DNA from: PALSA-612 sp963704335
GTDB lineage: Bacteria; Actinomycetota; Thermoleophilia; Gaiellales; Gaiellaceae
NCBI GenBank assembly: GCA_963704335.1
Contig: OY969889.1
Coordinates: forward strand, 1,674,001 to 1,738,000
Reading direction: 5' to 3'
Length of the DNA: 64,000 nt
Each line of letters starts with the position of its first letter. Within the stretch, counting starts at the first letter, position 1. Made by a program: the position numbers and the translations under genes. This document shows, in pieces, positions 51,362 through 58,703 of this stretch. A model generated the notes under the pieces. That model saw only the letters and a program-made list of their open reading frames with translations, had not been told where the DNA came from and searched no databases.

Positions 51362-52243
51362 TCAAGCAGCTACGTGATCTGCGGCAGCGAGCATCTCGCG
51401 GGCGATCGGCTGGAGTCCCACGCGCGTGCCGAGCAGGCCGGTCGAGACGCGCTCGACAACACCCCATTCCCAGATCGCTTTCTCGTCGAGGCCGGTCCTG
51501 CCTGCGAGCCAGCGGGCTCGCTCGCGCAGGTCTCCGTCGAGCGGGTCCTCGCGCATGATGATGCCGAGGTCGTATTCGGGTTGAGCGAGCAGGCCGTCGG
51601 GATCAACCAGTTTGAACTCGCTTCCGGCTTCGAGCGCGTTCCACTGATGAACGTCACCGTGGACGAGCACGGCGGTCTCCTGGCGGTGAGCGTCGCCTCT
51701 GCGGGTCGCGCACGCCAGCGCGTGCTCGACGGCGCGCTCGCTGCACGGGCGGTCGAGCTCCTCCCACATCGAGGTGATGAATTCCCCGAGCCACCGAGCC
51801 TTGTTGGCGCCGGTCGGCATGCCGCAGTCTGGAGCGGTACGCCAGATCCGTGCCGCGGCGGAGACCAGGATCTCGTGCCGGCGCCGGATGGGCAGGCGAA
51901 GCTCGTAGAGAGGGCGACCCAGCCGTTCGAGCAGAAGCGCGCCTCGACTGGCGTCATCTCGGAGCAGCCGGGGACAGCCTTCACCGGCAGCCAGCCGCAA
52001 CACCGTTATCTCGCGCGCCGCTGCGTCACCGCCGCGCGGGACGATCAGCTTCAACACGGCGGGGGTGCCGTCCTCGCAGACCGCCTCGGCCACGAACGCC
52101 TCCGTCGAGTCGCGATAAGCGCGGCCAACAGTGATCGCCCAGTCGACTTCGACGCTGGCGACGAGTGACGGCAGGGAATCGATCCAAGCGCCCGCGCCAA
52201 CGGACAGCGCCTTCTCGCGAACAACGTCAGGAACCTCGAACAT
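51362..52243 (-). CDS. aminoglycoside phosphotransferase-like kinase (streptomycin 6-kinase type)
   Basis: The 293-residue protein has the kinase Lys region (TPAVLKLIVPRGGDAAAREI), the catalytic loop VLVHGDVHQWNAL (Asp and Asn) and the metal site LVDPDGLLAQPEYDLG, which is closest to APH(6)/hydroxyurea-type kinases. ATG 52243 begins MFEVPDVV. The physiological substrate is unknown; resistance is not implied without tests. Confidence 0.78.
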   Translation of the reverse strand: MFEVPDVVREKALSVGAGAWIDSLPSLVASVEVDWAITVGRAYRDSTEAFVAEAVCEDGTPAVLKLIVPRGGDAAAREITVLRLAAGEGCPRLLRDDASRGALLLERLGRPLYELRLPIRRRHEILVSAAARIWRTAPDCGMPTGANKARWLGEFITSMWEELDRPCSERAVEHALACATRRGDAHRQETAVLVHGDVHQWNALEAGSEFKLVDPDGLLAQPEYDLGIIMREDPLDGDLRERARWLAGRTGLDEKAIWEWGVVERVSTGLLGTRVGLQPIAREMLAAADHVAA

Positions 52244-52353
52244 CGCCTCAACCGACGCTACCGTCGGCTGGCACACGACGGCGGCCTCAGATGAGTTTCC
52301 GGTGGGCCGACGGTCTATATCCGAGTCCCGACAGCGCAACGAAGGAGACCCGC

Positions 52354-53136
52354 ATGACCGCAACGCCGACGATCGTCGACCGCGAGACCTGGCAGGAGCA
52401 GATCGATGCGCTCCGGGGCCGGGAGAAGGCACACACCCGCGAGGGGGACGCGATCGCCGCCGCCCGCCGGCGGTTGCCCATGGTCGAAGTCGACCCGGCC
52501 ACGCCGCTGGTCGGACCGGCCGGCGAGGTCCGCCTGATCGACACCTTCGAGGGACGTACGCAGCTCTTCGCGTCGTACATGATGTGGTACGAGGGTTCCC
52601 CGGCCGCCAGCCAGTGCGAGGGCTGCACGAAGGACAACGCACAGGTGCGCGAGCTGTCCTTCCTGCACTCGCGCGACGTGACGTTCGCGGTCTTCTGCGA
52701 GGGACCGTTTCCGGAGAGCGGCCGCTACCGGGACTTCCTGGGCTGGGAGATGCCGTTCTACTCGGTGCCCGAGACCTCGCGCGACGCGCTCATCGCCGGG
52801 CGGCACTTCGGGATGAACGTCTGCTACCTGCGCGACGGTGACCAGGCCTTCGAGACCTACTGGACCACCGGTCGGGGCAACGAGACGATGGGCAGCTCGT
52901 ACGCGATGCTCGACCAGACGGTCTACGGACGCCAGGAGTCCTGGGAGGACTCCCCGGAGGGCTGGCCGCGGCTGTACCTTGGCACGCACAGCGAGCAGAT
53001 GCGCACCGATGAGCACGGCCGCTCCGTCGGTCGGCCAGGCGGCCGGCCGATCCCGCAATGGCCGCGCCTGGCGGCCGGCCACTCCGACGACCTCGGCTCC
53101 ACCGCCGTCGCCGTCGACACCCATCACTGCCACTAG
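52354..53136 (+). CDS. DUF899 thioredoxin-like protein
   Basis: The 260-residue protein has the DUF899 pattern EKAHTREGDAIAAARRRLPM, the CEGCT active-site-like motif and RDVTFAVFCEG. ATG 52354 follows AAGGAG. The family has a thioredoxin fold and unknown role. It converges on tRNA-Ser(TGA), 2 bp from its 3' end, so any terminator must lie inside or past the tRNA. Confidence 0.83.
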   Translation: MTATPTIVDRETWQEQIDALRGREKAHTREGDAIAAARRRLPMVEVDPATPLVGPAGEVRLIDTFEGRTQLFASYMMWYEGSPAASQCEGCTKDNAQVRELSFLHSRDVTFAVFCEGPFPESGRYRDFLGWEMPFYSVPETSRDALIAGRHFGMNVCYLRDGDQAFETYWTTGRGNETMGSSYAMLDQTVYGRQESWEDSPEGWPRLYLGTHSEQMRTDEHGRSVGRPGGRPIPQWPRLAAGHSDDLGSTAVAVDTHHCH

Positions 53137-53138
53137 AG

Positions 53139-53225
53139 CGGCGGGGGTGGGATTCGAACCCACGGGACGCTTGCACGTCCAACGGTTTTCAAGACCGTCC
53201 CGTTCGACCGCTCCGGCACCCCGCC
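53139..53225 (-). tRNA. tRNA-Ser(TGA)
   Basis: An 87-nt class II tRNA: acceptor GGCGGGG/CCCCGCC, anticodon loop CTTGAAA (anticodon TGA), long variable arm, T-arm GTGGG TTCGAAT CCCAC, discriminator G. It lies downstream of serS on the same strand. Confidence 0.97.
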
Positions 53226-53259
53226 GAGCGCCAGCGTAGCCCCTGCCTCCAATAAGGAG

Positions 53260-53291
53260 GGGGTCCGTGGGGGAACCATGGGTTCCCCCAC
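53260..53291 (-). repeat. palindromic repeat B, copy 2
   Basis: GTGGGGGAACC and GGTTCCCCCAC form a perfect 11-bp stem around ATG (53267-53291), preceded by GGGGTCC. The unit is the inverted copy of 7859-7890. It ends 4 bp before a tRNA-Ser half. Confidence 0.65.
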
Positions 53292-53295
53292 CTGA

Positions 53296-53332
53296 AAGAC
53301 CGTCCCGTTCGACCGCTCCGGCACCCCGCCGA
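53296..53332 (-). pseudogene. duplicated 5' half of tRNA-Ser(TGA)
   Basis: Thirty-seven bases match 53191-53227 exactly, from the anticodon arm to the tRNA 5' end, in the same orientation. The 3' half is absent; repeat B sits in its place. It lies between serS and the intact tRNA. Confidence 0.8.
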
Positions 53333-53342
53333 ACGTGGATTG

Positions 53343-54542
53343 TTACCGGATGCGGGCGGGCGCCCCGAAAGCCTGGAGCACGTCCGGGACGTCGCCCTGG
53401 TAGTTCTCGAGGATCGCCAGCGCCATCCGGTCGACCACGGCCGTGCCGTTGAGCGTGTGCACCGGCTCGGGGTCACGCTCGGCCCGGAACCGCGTGCCGA
53501 GCCGCCGGGCCTGGTAGTCGGTCGTGTTGGAGACGGACGCCGTCTCGCGGAAGCGACCGTAGGACGGGAACCACAACTCGACGTCGTACGTCTTCGCCGA
53601 GGCCTTCGACATATCGCCGGACGGCAGGACGACGACGCGGTACGGGACACCGAGCTCCGTCACAAGTCCCTCGGTGTTCGCGAGCAGGCGCTCGTGCTCG
53701 TCCCACGAGTCCTCCGGGCGAGTGAACACGAACTGCTCCACCTTGTTGAACTGGTGGACGCGGAACATCCCACTCGTGTCCTTCCCCGCAGCCCCGGCCT
53801 CCGAGCGAAAGCACGGGGAGAAGCCGACGTAACGAAGCGGCAGGGCTTCCGAGTCGAGCATCTCGTCGCCGTGCAGGCCGCCCAGCGGGATCTCCGCCGT
53901 CCCGGCGAGGTAGAGATCCTCGCCCTCGAGCTTGTAGACGTTCGGGTCGGCCGACGGTAGCCACCCGGTGCCGTACAGGGCGCTCTCGCGCACGAGCACG
54001 GGCGGAAGTACAGGCACGAACCCCTGAGCTACGAGCCGATCGAGCGCGTAGCGGTACAGCGCGAGCGCGAGCAGCGCCGTGTCGCCGATCCAGTAGCCGA
54101 AGCGCGACCCGGAGACCTTCGCGGCTCGCTCCATGTCGAAGCGGCCGACCTCGGTGTGCTCCTTCGCGGCCTCGCCGGCCGGCGGCTCGCCCGATCGGCG
54201 CACTTCTAGGACGTCCTCCTCGGTCTCGCCTTCCGGGACGCTCTCGTGTGGCGGGTTCGGCACCTGATCCCACAGGCTCTGGCGCTCAGCCTCGGCGGCG
54301 GCCAACGCTTCGTCGAGCGAACGAAGCTCGTCCTTGAGGCGGCGTGCCTCGTCGATCTCCTCGGGCGAGGAGGGCTTGCCCAGCCGCTTCTGTTCCGCGC
54401 GCACCTCGTCGCGGCGCGTGCTCGCCTCGCGCCAGCCGGCATCGGCTGCGAGCAGCGAGTCGAAGAGCTCGGCGGCGCCCTTACGAGCGAGCGCGGCGCG
54501 AAACGCGTCGGGATCGGAGCGGGCGGCGCGGAGGTCGATCAC
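53343..54542 (-). CDS. serS: seryl-tRNA synthetase
   Basis: The 399-residue class II synthetase has the N-terminal antiparallel coiled coil that binds the long variable arm of tRNA-Ser (residues about 30-100), motif 2 CFRSEAGAAGKDTSGMFRVHQ, GTAEIPLGGLHGDEML and motif 3 LNGTAVVDRMALAILENYQ. It charges the four serine tRNAs found in this window and is followed by the TGA tRNA and its half-copy. Confidence 0.96.
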   Translation of the reverse strand: MIDLRAARSDPDAFRAALARKGAAELFDSLLAADAGWREASTRRDEVRAEQKRLGKPSSPEEIDEARRLKDELRSLDEALAAAEAERQSLWDQVPNPPHESVPEGETEEDVLEVRRSGEPPAGEAAKEHTEVGRFDMERAAKVSGSRFGYWIGDTALLALALYRYALDRLVAQGFVPVLPPVLVRESALYGTGWLPSADPNVYKLEGEDLYLAGTAEIPLGGLHGDEMLDSEALPLRYVGFSPCFRSEAGAAGKDTSGMFRVHQFNKVEQFVFTRPEDSWDEHERLLANTEGLVTELGVPYRVVVLPSGDMSKASAKTYDVELWFPSYGRFRETASVSNTTDYQARRLGTRFRAERDPEPVHTLNGTAVVDRMALAILENYQGDVPDVLQAFGAPARIR

Positions 54543-54608
54543 AAGGCTGAGTCTAGGCTCCCTTCAGCGTCGCGACGCTTCCAGCCCTGCCCAAGTCAGA
54601 CACGTCCA

Positions 54609-54621
54609 AGTGCCTGGCACT
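54609..54621 (+). repeat. dispersed repeat D, copy 3
   Basis: AGTGCCTGGCACT is followed by TGTGCCAATTC twice in tandem (54626-54647), as in the copy at 33570. Confidence 0.55.
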
Positions 54622-54663
54622 GAGTTGTGCCAATTCTGTGCCAATTCATCCACAGGGCTGTCG

Positions 54664-55515
54664 TTAGCCTTGGGCGTGCCCGGAGGCGACACGTGCGAGC
54701 AGGGCCTCGATCACCTGCGCGACGCCTTCTTCGTCCACGGAGGGACACACGTAGTCCGCGGCCGCCAGCGCGCGCTCGTGTGCGTTGGCGACGGCGACGC
54801 CGTAGCCGGCCCACTCGAGCAGCTCGACATCGTTCTCCCCGTCGCCGAACGCAACGGTCGCCTCGCGGGCGAAGCCCAGCCGCTCGGCTACGAACGCGAG
54901 CCCCGCGGCCTTCGTCACCGAGGGAGCGGCGAACTCGAGGAAGTGGGGGAGAGACTTCGCGATGTAGAGCCGGTCGGCGAACTGCGCCTTCATCACGACC
55001 CCGAGCGCGTCCATCTCGTCCGGCTGGCCGACGGTGACGAGCTTCGTCGGTGGCTGCTTCAGCCACTTCGCGAGGTTGCCGACGACATGGACGGTGAGGT
55101 TCTGAAAGTTCGCGTAGGCGTCCGAAGCCGGCGTCTCGCGGGCGACGTAGAGCTCGTCGTCGACGTAGCAGAGCACCGTGTGCCCGAGGTCGGCCGTGGC
55201 CTCGATCGCTTCCAGCGCCTCCGCCATCGGCATCGGCACGTGGCGGAGGAACTCGCCGCCGACCGGATCCGCGACGACCGCGCCCTGGTAGCAGACGGCG
55301 GGCTCCGTGATGCCGGCGGCGAGCGCGTACGGTCGAGCCGACTGGAACATCCGACCCGTCGCGATGATCACCGGAACGCCGGCCTCGCGGGAAGCGGCGA
55401 TGGCGGCGCGCGTCCGCGGGCGGAGCTCCACGTCTTTCCCGATCAGCGTGCGGTCGAGATCGCACGCGAGCGCCTCGACCTCCCGCGGAAAATCGGCGGG
55501 GAGTGGAAGCGTCAG
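54664..55515 (-). CDS. HAD-family hydrolase, Cof type
   Basis: The 283-residue protein has motif I ALACDLDRTLIGKDVEL (second Asp replaced by Arg-Thr spacing as in Cof proteins), motif II VIIATGRMFQSARPYAL, the C2 cap, Lys in KAAGLAFVAERLG and motif IV VAFGDGENDVELLEWAG. No ATG, GTG or TTG fits the N-terminus. A CTG at 55515 overlaps the cytochrome stop as CTGA and gives LTLPLPADFPREVE, so I take CTG as the start. Confidence 0.72.
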   Translation of the reverse strand: MTLPLPADFPREVEALACDLDRTLIGKDVELRPRTRAAIAASREAGVPVIIATGRMFQSARPYALAAGITEPAVCYQGAVVADPVGGEFLRHVPMPMAEALEAIEATADLGHTVLCYVDDELYVARETPASDAYANFQNLTVHVVGNLAKWLKQPPTKLVTVGQPDEMDALGVVMKAQFADRLYIAKSLPHFLEFAAPSVTKAAGLAFVAERLGFAREATVAFGDGENDVELLEWAGYGVAVANAHERALAAADYVCPSVDEEGVAQVIEALLARVASGHAQG

Positions 55516-55982
55516 CTGCCCGCAGCGGTGGAGACGTACGCGGCGACGTCCGCGATCTGCTGCTCGCTCAGCGTGCCTGCGAACGGAGGCATCGCGCCCT
55601 GCCCGTTGGTGACTCGGTCGACGACGAGCGCTTCGTCGGGCTGCGCGTCGTCGAGGTTGGGCCCGATCGTGCCGGACGTGCCTGCGTCGGAAAGCGTGTG
55701 GCAACCGCCGCAGTTCGTCGTGAAGACGGCCTTGCCGGCCACCGGGTCGCCTTCGAGAGCCGGCGTGGTCTCGGTCGTGGTCGTCTCCGTCGTCTCGGTG
55801 TCCGTGGTCTCGGTCTCCGTCGTCTCCGTCTCGGTCGTGTCGGTCGTCTCCGTGGGCGTCGTCTCCGTCGGGGCGCTGCCCTCCACGGTCTCCGGCGAGG
55901 CGGTCGTCTGCCCCTCGTACCCGCAGGCCGCTAGACCGGCCGCGAGCGCGATGACGGCGGCGATGACGGGAGCCCGGCGCAT
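55512..55982 (-). CDS. c-type cytochrome lipoprotein
   Basis: From ATG 55982 the protein has its own lipoprotein signal (VIAAVIALAAGLAACG), a Thr/Glu-rich linker (TETTPTETTDTTETETTETE) and a heme c domain (CGGCHTLSDAG; axial Met in GAMPPFAGTLSEQQ). It is a paralogue of the cytochrome at 16739. No stop codon separates it from the membrane protein upstream in the same frame, so it may be made as a fusion or by internal initiation. Confidence 0.8.
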   Translation of the reverse strand: MRRAPVIAAVIALAAGLAACGYEGQTTASPETVEGSAPTETTPTETTDTTETETTETETTDTETTETTTTETTPALEGDPVAGKAVFTTNCGGCHTLSDAGTSGTIGPNLDDAQPDEALVVDRVTNGQGAMPPFAGTLSEQQIADVAAYVSTAAGS

Positions 55983-57467
55983 CGAAGGCGAGTCTAACCG
56001 CTCGAACGTCCATAGAACACCGTACGAGATCGCTCCGGCGGCGGCGACGTGCTGCGGCGTGTCGTTCACGAGCAGCGACACCGCAACGGCGACGAGCAAC
56101 GCGTCGCCGGCGGCGAATCGGGGACGGCGAGTGGCGAGGACGACCAGGGCCACGATCGAGACCGCGAACACGAGCGCGGCGTGCCATGAGGAGACGAGCC
56201 GCTCGGCCGAGATGTGCAGTCGGCTCGCGAGCTCACGTAACAGCGCACCTGGACCGTCGTCCACGCGGCGCGTCACGTGACTCGATCCACCGGTCGCGGC
56301 GTCGAGCCCGACGAAAGCGAGGCCTAAGCCCACGGCCGCCGCGGCCGCGAGCGCAACCGCTTTCGCCGTCAGCCGGCCGGTGGCAAGTCGTACGCCGAGC
56401 ACGGCGCAGGCCGCAGCGAGCACGACCAGTCCTCCGCCGTCGGCGCCGGCCTTGCTCCAGCCGACAGTGACGAGCGACAGCGCAGCCACGGGCACGAGAC
56501 CTCGCAGGCCGAAGGCCGCCCCGGCGAACAGCGTCACCGTGACGACGATCGAGGTCGTGAGGTTGGTCGAGCCGTAGAAGCGGCCGCCCTCGCCGGGCGT
56601 CGGACCGATCGCCGCGAGCGCAGGCCACGTCGGCTCGGCGACGAGCACGACGAGGTACGCGGCGACGAGCGCGGTGAAGAACACCGCCAGCGCTCTCCTG
56701 CCCAGCAGCCCTCCGCCGACTGCGCTGAGCAGCACGACCAGCACCGCCAAGGTGGGGATGAGGACCGCGGGTCGTGTCACGTCCATCCCGGACAGCGCGA
56801 TAGCGACGGCGAGCGAGAGCGGCGCCGCCACGAGGCACGCGCCGGCCAGGGGCGGCGAGCGAAGCCCGAGCGCCAGGAGCGCGAATGCGATCGCCGAGAG
56901 GGCGAGCACGGCGACGGCGGGATTGCGAGCACGCGACTGCCGGTCGAGCTTCCGATCGAGCTCGCGGAGGTCGGCGGGAGTGCCGTCTGTCCAGCCGATG
57001 CGCGGCTCTTCCTCCTCGGCGAGCGCAACCGCCGTCGGTGCGACGTCCGCGATCGAGACCAGGCCAGGGATGCGAGTGGACGGGGACTCGAGGATGCCGT
57101 GGTAGCCGCCGCCGACGATGGCGAGGGGATAGCGCGTGTCGTTCGGGTGGGTGCCCGGCGGCGGCAGCGAGACGTAGATCGTGACCTCGGCCGGGCGTGT
57201 CGTCAGCTCGATCGTCGGCACGCCGCCCGGGACGCCCCCCAGCAGCGACGTCTTCGTCCGGCCGCGCACGAGCGCCGCGAGAGCACCTTCCCGGCTGACC
57301 GCCGTCCCGTCTCCCGGCGGCATGAGGCCGACCGCTCCGCGTGCCGCGTACTTCTCCAACGGGAAAGGTGGCACGACGATCACGGCGACCGAAGCGGCGT
57401 GCGCGGCGCCGGCGAACGCCAGCGCGCCGGCTACGACGACGAGGAGCCGGGTCAGAAGGGCGGGCAC
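55983..57467 (-). CDS. polytopic membrane protein, open into the cytochrome gene
   Basis: From GTG 57467 the 495-residue part has a signal-like helix, an extracellular domain (VSREGALAALVRGRTKTSLLG; IPGLVSIADVAPTAVALA, similar to alkaline-phosphatase-fold fragments) and about ten membrane helices ending FERLDSP. The frame continues without stop into the cytochrome. The start overlaps the upstream gene by 16 bases. The family is not recognised. Confidence 0.65.
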
Positions 57468-57751
57468 CGCAGGTAGTACCCGAGGCCGGCGGCCAGGAAG
57501 ACGACTCCCGTCGCCACCGCCCCCGCGAGCAGCGCGATCCCCCAGCGAACCAGCGAGCCCAGGAAGCCCCGCCGGTGCGGCAGCGACTCGTGGACGAAGG
57601 AGAGCACGAGCACGCCCGAACCGAGGATGAGGACAGCGCCGATCCACGTGCCGCGTTCGGTGTGGCACCAGACCGTCCAGGCGAGGACCGCGGCGACTCC
57701 GGAGGCGAGCGGAAGAATCCACACCCACAGGGGGAGGCGCCCGGCGGCCAT
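57452..57751 (-). CDS. small membrane protein
   Basis: The 99-residue protein from ATG 57751 has three membrane helices (LWVWILPLASGVAAVLAW, WIGAVLILGSGVLVLSF, WGIALLAGAVATGVVFLAAG). It overlaps the next gene and is divergent from ctaA with 25 bp between. Unknown function. Confidence 0.65.
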   Translation of the reverse strand: MAAGRLPLWVWILPLASGVAAVLAWTVWCHTERGTWIGAVLILGSGVLVLSFVHESLPHRRGFLGSLVRWGIALLAGAVATGVVFLAAGLGYYLRCPPF

Positions 57752-57776
57752 GCCGCGGGAGTCTAGGCTCCACGGC

Positions 57777-58703
57777 GTGTCGCCGAGGCGCTTTCTGAGG
57801 CTCGCGTCGCTCTCGCTCGGGGCGATGCTCGTCGTTGTTACGTCGGGCGCGTTCGTCCGGCTCACGGGCTCCGGTCTGGGTTGCGAGAACTGGCCGCGCT
57901 GCGGCGACACGCCGTACCCGGAGGAGGGGTTTCACGCGTTCGTCGAGTTCGGGAACCGTGTCGTGGCGGCCGTGGGGATTCTGTTCGCGCTCGTCACGTG
58001 GCTCGCGTCACGTAGGACACGTGGGCTACCGAGATTCGCCAGGCTCGCGGCGCTGGGCGTCTTCCTGGGCGGGCTCGCACAGATTCCACTCGGCGGCGTC
58101 ACCGTGATCCTCGATCTCCACCCGCTGGCCGTCATGTCGCACTTCCTGCTCGCGCTCGTGGTCGTTGCGCTCGCAACCGTGGTCGTGCTGGAAGCGTGGA
58201 GTCACCGACAGGGGTTGGGAGCGCCCGTCGGGCCTGGCTGGCTACGCCGTGTCGTCGTCTGGGCTGGTTTGCCGCTCTGCGCAGCGCTTGTCGTCACGGG
58301 CGCCGTGGCGACCGCGTCCGGGCCTCATCCAGGGGCGGACGAGGACGTCGAACGGCTCGGGCTGGGCATCGCAGACACGGTGTACTGGCATGTGCGCGTC
58401 GCCGCGGTGTTCGGGATCTGCGTGCTCGCGCTCGGCGCCTTGCTGTTTCGCGGTCGTCGGGACGCGCCCGGCGTCCTCTTCGTGTGGGCCGTGCTGCTCG
58501 CGGCGCTGGTGGCGCAGGCGATCGTCGGCGAGGTGCAGTACCGAAACGCGCTGCCCTGGGGACTCGTGCTCGCGCACGTGGTGCTCGCGGCCACGATCTG
58601 GACGCTCACCGTCGCGGTCGCCGTCGTGCTCTCGCGACCGCCGGCCGTGCTGCTGGCTCGGGCGGCCACACCACGCGCGCAGCCGAGCCCAGCGTCAGGC
58701 TGA
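57777..58703 (+). CDS. ctaA: heme A synthase (CtaA/COX15)
   Basis: The 308-residue protein has eight predicted helices and COX15/CtaA motifs: GAFVRLTGSGLGCENWPRCG (with the Cys pair), FVEFGNRVVAAVGILFA, VMSHFLLALVVVALA and a late LAHVVLAATIW with heme-ligand His. It oxidises heme O to heme A for cytochrome oxidase. GTG 57777 fits the family start. It converges on the AfsR-like gene with a 9-bp overlap. Confidence 0.88.
   Translation: MSPRRFLRLASLSLGAMLVVVTSGAFVRLTGSGLGCENWPRCGDTPYPEEGFHAFVEFGNRVVAAVGILFALVTWLASRRTRGLPRFARLAALGVFLGGLAQIPLGGVTVILDLHPLAVMSHFLLALVVVALATVVVLEAWSHRQGLGAPVGPGWLRRVVVWAGLPLCAALVVTGAVATASGPHPGADEDVERLGLGIADTVYWHVRVAAVFGICVLALGALLFRGRRDAPGVLFVWAVLLAALVAQAIVGEVQYRNALPWGLVLAHVVLAATIWTLTVAVAVVLSRPPAVLLARAATPRAQPSPASG

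Noticed and set aside
51362..52243. Antibiotic resistance gene
   Set aside because: The kinase is similar to the streptomycin 6-kinase family, but context is chromosomal and the family includes many housekeeping or unknown-substrate members.
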